From NCBI RefSeq assembly GCF_013302895.1, contig NZ_VJOK01000001.1:3862395-3894488 (forward strand): DNA of 32,094 bases, read 5' to 3'. Both the position numbers and the translations under genes were made by a program. The stretch's first letter is position 1, and every line of letters starts with the position of its first letter. This document shows, piece by piece, positions 14,030-21,721 of this stretch. The notes beneath the pieces were generated by a model, which saw only the letters and a program-made list of their open reading frames with translations, had not been told where the DNA came from and ran no database searches. Source of the DNA: Streptomyces albus subsp. chlorinus (lineage in GTDB: Bacteria > Actinomycetota > Actinomycetes > Streptomycetales > Streptomycetaceae).

Positions 14030-14527
14030 GTGAGTGACGAGCGCGAGAATCTGACCTACAGCCTCTTCGGCCAGGCCATCCGGGATCTGGCGCAGAGCGT
14101 GGCCGACGACGGCTACGAGCCGGACATCATCCTCTCCATCGCCCGTGGCGGCCTCTTCGTCGCGGGCGGGCTCGGGTACGCGCTCGACGTGAAGAACCTC
14201 CATGTCATGAATGTCGAGTTCTATATCGGTGTGGGTGAAACGCTCGCCATGCCCGTCATGCTGCCGCCTGTCCCCAATGTCGTCGACCTGAGCCGGAAGA
14301 AGGTGCTCATCGCCGACGACGTCGCCGACACCGGCAAGACCCTCAAGCTGGTGCAGGACTTCTGCGCGGAGCACGTGGCCGAGGCGCGCAGCGCGGTGAT
14401 CTACGAGAAGTCGCAGTCGCTGGTGAAGTGCGACTACGTCTGGAAGCGCACCGATCAGTGGATCAACTTCCCCTGGTCCGTGGAGCCCCCGGTCGTACGG
14501 CGTGAGGGGCAGGTCCTCGACGCCTGA
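14030..14527 (+). CDS. Phosphoribosyltransferase (xanthine/guanine type)
   Basis: This encodes 165 residues from GTG 14030, preceded by GAGAGA. It has a type I phosphoribosyltransferase fold. SIARGGLFVAGGL is the pyrophosphate loop region (about 36-48), and VLIADDVADTGKTL (92-105) is the PRPP-binding motif with its two acidic residues. The C-terminal hood ends in WINFPWSVEPP. The closest resemblance is to the COG2236 group of predicted hypoxanthine/xanthine phosphoribosyltransferases, which convert a purine base plus PRPP to the nucleotide. Its position 21 bases behind dcd suggests shared transcription; the base specificity is not shown by the sequence. Confidence 0.9.
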   Translation: MSDERENLTYSLFGQAIRDLAQSVADDGYEPDIILSIARGGLFVAGGLGYALDVKNLHVMNVEFYIGVGETLAMPVMLPPVPNVVDLSRKKVLIADDVADTGKTLKLVQDFCAEHVAEARSAVIYEKSQSLVKCDYVWKRTDQWINFPWSVEPPVVRREGQVLDA

Positions 14528-14912
14528 GGGCCGTGCACCTCGTCCGAGGGATCGGTCACCTCGCTCAGCAGCGTCACCAGTACGCCCCCGCCCGCGGCGA
14601 TCGCCGCGACCTGCAGGCCGGCCGCGTACGCCGCGTCTTCCGGCGGAAGCGTGTCCGCGGGCTGCGTGGCCGCCACCACGAGGGTGAGCGGCAGTTTCCA
14701 GGCGCTCCACGCGAAGAGCGAGCCCGAACCCAGCCTTCAACCCCCAGCCCCCGACCACCGAAGCCACAACCGACACCCCCCAACCGACACCCCCCAACCC
14801 CAACCCGTCCACCCACCTGCGGGCGTGCGCGCGAGTGGTTCCCTTTTTCTCTACCTGCGGGTAAGAACCGCTGATAACCACAAACGGATACCGGCCGTAG
14901 GGAGATCACCTG
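14528..14912. other. Intergenic stretch with C-rich tandem units; possible gene fragment
   Basis: On the minus strand 14525-14700 reads like the end of a membrane protein (WKLPLTLVVAATQPADTLPP, then AAYAAGLQVAAIAAGGGVLV) but has no start or upstream body, so it may be a gene remnant. At 14755-14800 is a C-rich tandem of the unit ACCGACACCCCCCA. Two CACCTGCGGG / CTACCTGCGGG copies (14814 and 14861) precede the secreted hydrolase and may belong to its promoter. Confidence 0.4.
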
Positions 14913-16448
14913 ATGGCGCGTGTGAGACCCGCGACGGCGCTCGCGGCAGCTCTGGTCATGGTGTTCGGCGGGGCGGGGGCGGGGGTGGCGGCGGCCGTTC
15001 CCGGCGACGGGGGCGGTACGGAACGGGCCGCGCAGGCCACCCCGCTGCCGCCGGAGCTGGAGAAGATCCGGGCGGAGGAGGCGAAGAAGCTCTACGGCAG
15101 TGCCGAAGCACCGCCCCTGGACACCCGCAGGACCAGTGCCATCTCGCTCGGCGACAGCGAGATATCCGGTGAGGGCGTGGGCACCTACGAGCCGGGCACC
15201 GACGGGCCCGACAACTGGTGTCACCGCTCGCCCGACTCGGCCGTGCACCGGACGGGCCTGGACGTGGACGTGTCGTACAACGTCGCCTGCTCCGGTGCGA
15301 GCACCGAGAACATCCGGATCGGCGGCAGCAAGCAGTACCCGGACGAACTCGTCCAGAGTGACAGCCTCGCCATCAAGGCGCGCAACACCCGGCTCAAGCA
15401 GATCGAACTCGTCGTCGGCGCCAACGACGACCTCCAGTTCGGTCCGGTGATCACCGACTGCGTCACCCGCTATCTGACGCTCCAGGGGCGGTGCGAGCCG
15501 AAGTACGTCCCCGGCTGGGACGCGCGTATCGAAGGGCTCGTACCCAAGGTCGAGCGCACGATCAACGACCTGAGGACGGTCATGCGCGACGCCGGGTACG
15601 CCGAGGGCGACTACCAGCTCGTGGTCATGGGCTACCCCAGCCCCATCGGTCCCGACTTCGAGGACAACCCCGGCTTCCCCGGCAAACTCGCGGGCGGCTG
15701 CGCCGGCTACACCAGTGACGCCGCCTGGGGCCGCAACACGGCGGTGCCGAAGTTCGAGAGGGGCATCCGGGAGGCCGCCGCGCGTACGGGCGTCAGCTAC
15801 CTGGACGCCTCCCGGCTCTTCCACGGCCACGAGGTGTGCATGGAGAACACCTGGGCGCGCGGTCTCTCCGTGGACCTGTCCAACCCCTTCCCGCCGGACG
15901 CCAACTCCGTCCGGCAGTCGTTCCACCCCAACGAGCGGGGTCACGCCGCCTTCGCCACCTGCTTCACGCGGATGTACCAGGCGGCGCGGCAGGGTGTGCG
16001 CGAGGCGTCCTGCGCCGACCCGAAGGGCGCGGGCGAACCGGAGCTGTACCCGCTCGCCTGGGACGACGCTTTCAAGCGGCTGCGCAACGAGGGCACCGGC
16101 ACCTGTCTTGACGCCGACGGCGGGCAGAGCAGGATCGGCACCGATGTGCGCGGCTGGTCCTGCAAACCCGGCCAGCGCAACCAGCTGTGGTGGTACGACG
16201 CGGCGGGCAAGTCCCTCTACGCGGGGCAGACCCACGACCGGTGCGTCCAGCCGGAGGGCGGGGCGAAGGCGGGGGCCGGGCTGGAGCTGGGCGACTGCTC
16301 CGACGCGGCCGGGCAGCGCTTCGTGCGGGACGGCGCCACCTTCCGCCCCGCCTCCGACACCGGCCTGTGTGTGACCCTGCCCGGCCTGGAGGACCGCGCC
16401 CGTCTCGCGGCATGCGACGGCTCACCGGCCCAGCGCTTCACCAGTTGA
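14913..16448 (+). CDS. Secreted SGNH/GDSL hydrolase with ricin-type lectin domain
   Basis: This encodes 511 residues from ATG 14913, behind AGGGAGATCACCTG. A Sec signal peptide (about residues 1-29, ending AAAVPG) directs export. The SGNH catalytic domain has block I SLGDSEISGEG with nucleophile Ser82, block III GAND with Asn171, and block V SFHPNERGH with His338. From about residue 370 a ricin B-type beta-trefoil begins (TGTCLDADGG, GWSCKPGQRNQLWWYD, DRCVQPEGG, LELGDCSDAAGQRF, repeated Q-x-W/F signatures). The family hydrolyses esters or acyl groups; a trefoil normally tethers the enzyme to sugars, so a polysaccharide esterase is likely. Cysteines in pairs fit disulfides outside the cell. 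It stands alone with a strong hairpin downstream. Confidence 0.92.
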   Translation: MARVRPATALAAALVMVFGGAGAGVAAAVPGDGGGTERAAQATPLPPELEKIRAEEAKKLYGSAEAPPLDTRRTSAISLGDSEISGEGVGTYEPGTDGPDNWCHRSPDSAVHRTGLDVDVSYNVACSGASTENIRIGGSKQYPDELVQSDSLAIKARNTRLKQIELVVGANDDLQFGPVITDCVTRYLTLQGRCEPKYVPGWDARIEGLVPKVERTINDLRTVMRDAGYAEGDYQLVVMGYPSPIGPDFEDNPGFPGKLAGGCAGYTSDAAWGRNTAVPKFERGIREAAARTGVSYLDASRLFHGHEVCMENTWARGLSVDLSNPFPPDANSVRQSFHPNERGHAAFATCFTRMYQAARQGVREASCADPKGAGEPELYPLAWDDAFKRLRNEGTGTCLDADGGQSRIGTDVRGWSCKPGQRNQLWWYDAAGKSLYAGQTHDRCVQPEGGAKAGAGLELGDCSDAAGQRFVRDGATFRPASDTGLCVTLPGLEDRARLAACDGSPAQRFTS

Positions 16449-16479
16449 GAGGCACAGCGGGGTCCGTCCCTCACACGGA

Positions 16480-16995
16480 GGTCCCTCGTGCGGAGGCTCC
16501 TCGCACGGAGGCCCCTCGTATGGAGGCCCCTCGTATAGAGGCCCTCACTTGGAGGCCCCCCGCGTGGAGGCCCCTGGTGCGGGAAGGTCCCGCCTGCGGG
16601 AAGGCCCCTCGTGCGGGAAAGCCCCTCGTGTGGGAAAGCCCCACCCCCGGAAACGCCCCGACCTGCGGGAAGGCGCCACCCCGGGAACACCCGCACCGGC
16701 AGGAAGGCGCCACCTGCGGAAAGGTCCCGCCTGCGGAAACGGCCCCGGGCATCGCCGCCCGGGGCCGTGCGTGACTGGCGTTCCTGACCGGTGTTCCTGA
16801 CTGGTGTACCTGGCGTTCCTGACTGGCTGCTGACTGGCTCCTGACCGGTGTTCCTGGTCGATGTGCCTGACCGGGCCGTTCCGGTGTCCCGGTGTCCTGG
16901 CGTCCGCCGGTGTACCGGCGTCCCGCCGATGTACCGGTGTCCCGGCGTCCCGCCGATGTGCCGGTGCCCGGATGTCCCGGTGTCCCCGACGGGGG
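16480..16995. repeat. Mosaic of four degenerate minisatellites
   Basis: The spacer between the SGNH hydrolase and the Yip1 gene is built from successive short tandem families. The first is GGAGGCCCCTCGT-type units of about 15 bases (16480-16575). The second is GCGGGAAGGC-type units of about 16-18 bases (16577-16735). After the hairpin at 16741 come GGTGTTCCTGACTG-type units (16776-16860), then CCGGTGTCCCGGCGTCCCG-type units (16880-16995). Frames through it encode only low-complexity repeats, so no gene is called. Confidence 0.75.
16741..16766 (+). terminator. Perfect 10-bp hairpin downstream of SGNH hydrolase
   Basis: GGCCCCGGGC and GCCCGGGGCC pair around a six-base loop ATCGCC, about 290 bases after the hydrolase stop. 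It separates the two halves of the minisatellite mosaic. Confidence 0.5.
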
Positions 16996-17022
16996 CGGCC
17001 CCCGGATCCCGGGCCTACTGCT

Positions 17023-17052
17023 GTGAGGGGCGGAACGCATTCCGCCCCTCAC
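17023..17052 (-). terminator. Perfect 12-bp hairpin after Yip1 gene
   Basis: GTGAGGGGCGGA and TCCGCCCCTCAC pair around ACGCAT, 18 bases downstream of the leftward Yip1-family stop codon. Confidence 0.7.
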
Positions 17053-17069
17053 CCCTCACAGCCTGCGAG

Positions 17070-18095
17070 CTACAGTGTGCCGAGCTTGATCAGGAAGAGC
17101 AGTGCCAGCAGTTGAATGGCCGAGGCGCCCAGGGCACGGGGCCATGGCAGGTCGTGGGACCGGCTGACCATCGAGGTGAACAGGAATCCGGCGAGCACCC
17201 AGGTCGCCCAGCCGAGCACCTGCACCACGGGGTTGGTGCCGCCGAGGAAGAGGGCGAACAGCAGTCGGGGCGCGTCCGTCAGGGACATGATCAGCATGGC
17301 GAGGCCGACGGTGGGCTGCCACGAGCCGTTCCCGCCGAACTGGCGGGCCAGGGTGTGCGTGACGGCGCCCAGGATGAGGCCGGCGACGACCACGGCGATG
17401 CCGGTCGTGATCACGTACGGGACGGCCTGCGAGATCGTCGTGTTGATCACGTCCTCGCGGGCCTTGTCGAGGCCGAAGACCGCGAGCAGCCCGTAGACGA
17501 ACGTGACGATCAGCGCGGGGCCCCACACCGCGTAGTCCCGCATCTGCCAGAACGTGGGGTTGGGTCGCAGGACGATGCCGGTCAGCAGGTCCTTCCAGTG
17601 CAGCCGCGGTCCGGAGGGCGGGGCGGGGGCGCTGCCCGCGTGGTAGGTGGCGCCGTCGCCGTAGTCGTCCCCCTCGGGGCCGTACGGGTCGTGGATGCTG
17701 AACGCCTGGGTGTGACCGGGGTTGTTGGCGTGCGGGTCCTGGGCGTGCCACCCCTGCGGGGCCGCCTGCCCGTACGGTGCGCCGGGCGGTGCCGGGTGCG
17801 GTGCTCCGTGCGGCGGGGAGTGTGGTGGAGAGTGCGGTGGGTGCGGCTCGCCGAAGTACTCCGGTTCCCCGTACCCGGGATCGGCGGGTCCGCCCGGCCA
17901 GCCCGCGCTCACGCGGGGGGCGGGGCCGGGTCCCGCACCGGGGCCGGGTCCCCTGCCCGGACCCGGGCCCATGCCGGGGCCGGGTCCCGCGCCGGGGCCC
18001 TGCGGGTACGGCGGGCCCGAAGGGTGCTGAGGGTACTGCCCATGCTGCTGCGCGCCCCGGGAGTCCCGGCCGCGTCCGCTCCTGAAACCAGCCAC
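17070..18095 (-). CDS. Yip1-family membrane protein with Gly/Pro-rich N-terminus
   Basis: This encodes 341 residues from GTG 18095, chosen because streptomycete members begin (M/V)AGFRSGRGRD; the frame stays open upstream and an ATG at 18158 is possible. The first 150 residues are Gly/Pro/His-rich, with repeated GPGPGMGPGPG units and a PPHSPPHSPPHG run, presumably disordered in the cytoplasm. After LHWKDLLTGIVLRPNPTFW comes a Yip1 domain with five membrane helices (for example ALIVTFVYGLLAVFGL, ITTGIAVVVAGLILGAV, VLGWATWVLAGFLFTSMV, AIQLLALLFLIKLG). The family occurs widely in bacteria without a settled role. It ends in a strong hairpin and appears to be transcribed alone. Confidence 0.82.
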   Translation of the reverse strand: MAGFRSGRGRDSRGAQQHGQYPQHPSGPPYPQGPGAGPGPGMGPGPGRGPGPGAGPGPAPRVSAGWPGGPADPGYGEPEYFGEPHPPHSPPHSPPHGAPHPAPPGAPYGQAAPQGWHAQDPHANNPGHTQAFSIHDPYGPEGDDYGDGATYHAGSAPAPPSGPRLHWKDLLTGIVLRPNPTFWQMRDYAVWGPALIVTFVYGLLAVFGLDKAREDVINTTISQAVPYVITTGIAVVVAGLILGAVTHTLARQFGGNGSWQPTVGLAMLIMSLTDAPRLLFALFLGGTNPVVQVLGWATWVLAGFLFTSMVSRSHDLPWPRALGASAIQLLALLFLIKLGTL

Positions 18096-18236
18096 GTCAT
18101 CGAACGTACCCTCTCGCGCGCGCCTCGCGCGCCACAGCCGGGTGAGATGGCCGGACATCGCTGCTGACCTGTGACATCCCCTAGGGGATGTCGGTGGGGC
18201 TGTCTCCACCGGAAGGCGGAGGCCCCGGGCGGCGGC

Positions 18237-18644
18237 TCAGCCCTCGGGGAGACGTACGGCGAAGGTGACCACGGAGCCCTTGCCCGCCGCGGAGTCGGCC
18301 ACCGACAGCCGGTCGGTCACCAGCTTGGCCAGCCACAGGCCGCGGCCGCTGGTGGCGCCGTCGAGTCCGGGCAGAAGCTCGGGGATGACGTCCTCGGTGA
18401 AGCCGGGGCCGGAGTCGGCGACCTGGCACTCCAGCTCGTTGCCGAGGTTGCGCAGGACGAGCTGGCCGCCGCCGCCCGCGTGTTCGACGGCGTTGGTGGC
18501 CACCGCGTCGACCGCGACGACGAACTCGCCCCGGCGCGGCTCGCCCAGCCCGGCCGACGCGGCGCACGCCTCCACCTCGGCGCGCAGCCGGGGCAGGTCC
18601 CGCAGGGTGAAGCGGAGCCGGCACAGAAGCTCGGGGCTCAGCAT
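18237..18644 (-). CDS. Anti-sigma-type HATPase regulator (RsbW-like)
   Basis: This encodes 135 residues from ATG 18644, behind GGGGAGG. It is a single HATPase_c domain: N box VAVDAVATNAVEHAG, G1 box CQVADSGPGF, G2 box SGRGLWLAKLV, and a closing strand GSVVTFAVRLP. Stand-alone proteins of this type bind ATP and either phosphorylate anti-anti-sigma (STAS) proteins or hold sigma factors. No STAS or sigma gene lies beside it here, so its target is unknown. Its start codon overlaps the stop of a 51-codon ORF (ATGCTGA), which implies coupled translation. It is the core chromosomal type and only distantly similar to the HATPase in the tRNA island. Confidence 0.9.
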   Translation of the reverse strand: MLSPELLCRLRFTLRDLPRLRAEVEACAASAGLGEPRRGEFVVAVDAVATNAVEHAGGGGQLVLRNLGNELECQVADSGPGFTEDVIPELLPGLDGATSGRGLWLAKLVTDRLSVADSAAGKGSVVTFAVRLPEG

Positions 18645-18793
18645 GCGGCGCCCTCCCCGCTGCCGCGCGGGGCCACTGCCGGGGCGGCGGTGGCGGGGAG
18701 GCGAGGGGGCGCGCCCGTGCGGGGGCCCGGGGGCCGGTCGCTCTCGGCCGGTCCGTCCTGGGCCGTACGACCCGGGGCCTCACGGTCCGCCAC
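18638..18793 (-). CDS. 51-residue ORF overlapping HATPase start
   Basis: GTG 18793 has an excellent ribosome site (GAGGAGGAG six bases upstream) and the 51 codons are nearly all G/C in third position. The stop TGA overlaps the HATPase ATG as ATGCTGA. The product is hydrophilic, Pro/Gly/Ala-rich and probably disordered (MADREAPGRTAQDG...). I do not recognise it. It may be a translational leader for the regulator or a small partner peptide. A longer frame extends upstream to 18961 but crosses an AT-richer, promoter-like stretch. Confidence 0.4.
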   Translation of the reverse strand: MADREAPGRTAQDGPAESDRPPGPRTGAPPRLPATAAPAVAPRGSGEGAAC

Positions 18794-18961
18794 CTGGTGC
18801 TCCTCCTCGCGTTCCTCGATCGCGCCGCGCCGCGCCGCGCGCGTGAGCGCGATTAGGAGGCTAGGCCCGGTACGCGGCAATGGGTATACCGCGACAGCGG
18901 TTTGACTCGTGTGGTGCGGTAACTGATCGCATTTGACCACGACGTGCCGACAAACGCGCAA

Positions 18962-18992
18962 CGGCCGGCCCCGTGCGCCACGGGGCCGGCCG
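18962..18992 (-). terminator. Long hairpin after iron-sulfur oxidoreductase
   Basis: A 14-bp GC-rich stem CGGCCGGCCCCGTG / CACGGGGCCGGCCG with a 3-base loop starts about 40 bases downstream of the leftward stop at 19034. Confidence 0.7.
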
Positions 18993-19033
18993 GATGAACG
19001 GACAGTACGGAGAGGCTACTTGGCGGGAGCCGG

Positions 19034-21367
19034 CTACTTGGCGGGAGCCGGCTCCGGGCCGGGCTCGGGCTCCGGGTCCCGGGCCGGCTCGCCGTCGCCG
19101 TCCGACGGCCCGGCGGGCGGCGTCCTCACCGAGTCGAGCAGCAGCTGTGCCACGTCCACGACCTGGAGGTTCTCCTTGGCCTGGCCACCCGTGGCGGAGC
19201 CACCGCCGGCTGCGGCCTTCTTGCCGTTGACCGAGTCGGTCAGCATGACGAGGCAGAACGGGCACGCGGTGGAGATGATGTCGGGGTTGAGGGAGAGCGC
19301 CTCGTCCACGCGCTCGTTGTTGATGCGCTTGCCGATGCGCTCCTCCATCCACATGCGCGCGCCGCCGGCGCCGCAGCAGAAGCCGCGCTCCTTGTGCCGG
19401 TGCATCTCCTCGTTCCGCAGGCCGGGGACGCGGCCGATGATCTCGCGCGGCGGCGTGTAGACCTTGTTGTGGCGGCCCAGGTAGCACGGGTCGTGGTAGG
19501 TGATCAGCCCCTCGACCGGGGTGACCGGCACCAGCCTGCCCTCGTCGATGAGGTGCTGGAGCAGCTGGGTGTGGTGGATGACCTCGTAGTGGCCGCCCAG
19601 CTGCGGGTACTCGTTGGCGAGCGTGTTGAAGCAGTGCGGGCAGGTCGCGACGATCTTCTTCTTCGCGGCGGGGAGCTGGGTGCCCTCGTCCTCGCCGAAG
19701 GCCGCGTTGAGCGTGGCGACGTTCTCCTCGCCCAGCTGCTGGAAGAGGAACTCGTTGCCCAGGCGGCGGGCCGAGTCACCGGTGCACTTCTCGTCGCCGC
19801 CCATGATCGCGAACTTGACGCCCGCGATGTGCAGCAGCTCGGCGAACGCCTTGGTGGTCTTCTTGGCGCGGTCCTCCAGGGCGCCCGCGCAGCCGACCCA
19901 GTACAGGTACTCGACCTCGGTGAGGTCCTCGATCGTCTTGCCGACGACCGGCACCTCGAACCCCGCCTCCCGCTGAAGCTCCTTCGTCCACTCCAGCCGC
20001 TGCTTCTTGGCCAGCCCCCAGGGGTTGCCCTTCTTCTCCAGGTTCTTGAGCATCGTCCCGGCCTCGGACGGGAACGCGCTCTCGATCATCACCTGGTAGC
20101 GGCGCATGTCGACGATGTGGTCGACGTGCTCGATGTCCACGGGGCACTGCTCGACACAGGCGCCGCACGTGGTGCAGGACCACAGCACGTCCGGGTCGAT
20201 GACGCCGCCCTCCTCGGCGGTGCCGACCAGGGGGCGCTCGGCCTCGTCCAGCGCGGACCGCGGGACGTTCGCCAGCTGCTCCTCGGTCGCCTTCTCCTCG
20301 CCCTCCATGGTCTTGCCGCCGCCGGCCAGCAGGTAGGGGGCCTTGGCGTAGGCGTGGTCGCGCAGCGACATGACCAGCAGCTTGGGCGAGAGCGGCTTGC
20401 CGGTGTTCCAGGCGGGGCACTGCGACTGGCAGCGGCCGCACTCGGTGCAGGTGGAGAAGTCGAGGATGCCCTTCCAGGAGAAGTCCTCGACCTGGGAGGC
20501 GCCGAAGCGGACCTCCTCCTCGTTGTCCTCGTCCAGGGCGGTCTCGAAGTCGATCTCCTTGCCGCCCGACATCATCGGCTGGAGGGCGCCCAGCGCGGTG
20601 CCGCCCTTCGCGTCGCGCTTGAACCAGATGTTGAAGAACGCCAGGAAGCGGTGCCAGGCCACACCCATGTTGGTGTTCAGGCTGACCGTGATCATCCAGA
20701 TCATGGTCGTCCCGAGCTTGATCAGCGCCCAGAAGTAGACGAGGTTCTGGAGGGTGCCGGTCTCCAGCCCGCGGAAGGCGGCGACGAGCGGGTAGGAGAG
20801 GAAGTACGCGGGCTCGTAGCCGTCCACGTGGTGCAGCGCGCCCTCCAGGGCGCGCAGCACGAGGATGGCCAGGCCGATGACGAAGATGACGTACTCGACG
20901 AAGTAGCCCTGCCACATCTTCGAACCGGCGAAGCGGGACTTGCGGCCCGCGCGGGAGGGCAGGGTCAGCAGCCGGATCACCATCAGCACGGCGATGCCGA
21001 GGGTGGTGGCCACGCCGATGAAGTCGATGTACATCTCGTACGGCAGCCAGCCGCCGAGGACCGGCAGCGTCCAGTCGGCCTGGAAGAGCTGGCCGTAGGC
21101 GTTGACGATCGTCGGCGGCAGGGTGAGGAAGCCGACCATCACGAACCAGTGGGCGACGCCGACCACGCCCCACCTGTTCATCCTCGTGTGGCCGAGGAAC
21201 TCCCTGAGCAGGGTGGCCGTTCGCTGCTTGGGACTGTCCTTGCGGGTGCCCGCGGGGAGCGGCTGTCCGAGCTTCACGAAGCGGTAGATCTGCGCGATGG
21301 CGCGGGCGAACAGCGCAACGCCGACCGCGCTGAGGACCAGCGTGATGACGATGGCGGCGAGTTGCAT
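19034..21367 (-). CDS. Membrane-bound iron-sulfur oxidoreductase (heterodisulfide reductase-like)
   Basis: This encodes 777 residues from ATG 21367, behind GAGGAGC. The N-terminal 280 residues hold about six membrane helices of the nitrate-reductase gamma/HdrE type, starting MQLAAIVITLVLSAVGVALF, with His residues suited to heme. Two 4Fe-4S motifs follow: CTECGRCQSQCP from about residue 307 and CTTCGACVEQCPVDIEHV from about 398. The C-terminal part carries two CCG-type cysteine domains (WVGCAGALEDRAKK with CPHCFNTLANEYP, and FCCGAGGARMW from about 664 with CPFCLVML), as in HdrB/HdrD and GlpC. It should pass electrons between the membrane quinone pool and an unknown partner; this gene is conserved and alone in actinobacteria. 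The Ala/Pro/Glu-rich tail ends in a unit that is tandemly repeated beyond the stop codon. Confidence 0.9.
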   Translation of the reverse strand: MQLAAIVITLVLSAVGVALFARAIAQIYRFVKLGQPLPAGTRKDSPKQRTATLLREFLGHTRMNRWGVVGVAHWFVMVGFLTLPPTIVNAYGQLFQADWTLPVLGGWLPYEMYIDFIGVATTLGIAVLMVIRLLTLPSRAGRKSRFAGSKMWQGYFVEYVIFVIGLAILVLRALEGALHHVDGYEPAYFLSYPLVAAFRGLETGTLQNLVYFWALIKLGTTMIWMITVSLNTNMGVAWHRFLAFFNIWFKRDAKGGTALGALQPMMSGGKEIDFETALDEDNEEEVRFGASQVEDFSWKGILDFSTCTECGRCQSQCPAWNTGKPLSPKLLVMSLRDHAYAKAPYLLAGGGKTMEGEEKATEEQLANVPRSALDEAERPLVGTAEEGGVIDPDVLWSCTTCGACVEQCPVDIEHVDHIVDMRRYQVMIESAFPSEAGTMLKNLEKKGNPWGLAKKQRLEWTKELQREAGFEVPVVGKTIEDLTEVEYLYWVGCAGALEDRAKKTTKAFAELLHIAGVKFAIMGGDEKCTGDSARRLGNEFLFQQLGEENVATLNAAFGEDEGTQLPAAKKKIVATCPHCFNTLANEYPQLGGHYEVIHHTQLLQHLIDEGRLVPVTPVEGLITYHDPCYLGRHNKVYTPPREIIGRVPGLRNEEMHRHKERGFCCGAGGARMWMEERIGKRINNERVDEALSLNPDIISTACPFCLVMLTDSVNGKKAAAGGGSATGGQAKENLQVVDVAQLLLDSVRTPPAGPSDGDGEPARDPEPEPGPEPAPAK

Positions 21368-21401
21368 AGCGGCTCCTCGGAGCACGAAGGTCGAGGTCTT
21401 C

Positions 21402-21422
21402 TACGTCACGTACTAAGCAGTA
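21402..21422. promoter_or_regulatory. Overlapping palindromes upstream of iron-sulfur oxidoreductase
   Basis: TACGT-C-ACGTA (21402-21412) is an 11-base perfect palindrome and TACT-AAGC-AGTA (21411-21422) is a second dyad overlapping it by two bases. Both lie 35-55 bases upstream of the leftward start codon and precede the AT-rich TAACTTATCC. They are plausible operator sites; the regulator is unknown. Confidence 0.4.
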
Positions 21423-21622
21423 ACTTATCCAGTCCGTATGAGACTACCCATTTGCCGCCGCTCCCTGTAGCGAGCCGTCCGGTGATTTGCGTCGCCCCGC
21501 GAGAGGCGGGGGCCGGAGCGGGTGCGGGGAGGCGTGAACGGGCTGGAGCGGGGGTGTCGGCCGCCTCTGGTGCTGTGCTCTTGCCGTGCGGGGCCGACCA
21601 TGCGCGTACTGTAAGCACAGAG

Positions 21623-21695
21623 GTTGAGTCCGCCTGACTCAGGCTTCTTGACGGAGTGGGACCGGTGAGGCAGTCTTGAGTCAGCTTCACTCAAT
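21623..21695 (+). promoter_or_regulatory. dnaK promoter with two HAIR (HspR) operators
   Basis: HAIR consensus is CTTGAGT-N7-ACTCAAG. Site 1 (21623-21643) is GTTGAGT-N7-ACTCAGG and site 2 (21675-21695) is CTTGAGT-N7-ACTCAAT. Between and over them a promoter can be read: TTGACG (21648-21653), 17 bases, CAGTCT (21671-21676). Site 2 covers the expected transcription start, so HspR bound there would block initiation. The ribosome site GGAGGAA precedes the dnaK ATG. Confidence 0.9.
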
Positions 21696-21721
21696 AAGAC
21701 AGACAGCTGGAGGAAACAGAC

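Noticed and set aside
16187..17052. Open frames through the minisatellite region (both strands)
   Set aside because: Their products are pure repeats of a few residues, without a ribosome site or family, so they reflect repeat periodicity and not a gene.
19394..21637. Plus-strand frame of 747 codons opposite the iron-sulfur oxidoreductase
   Set aside because: High GC at third positions opens long antisense frames in such genomes. The minus strand shows all Cys motifs and membrane helices.
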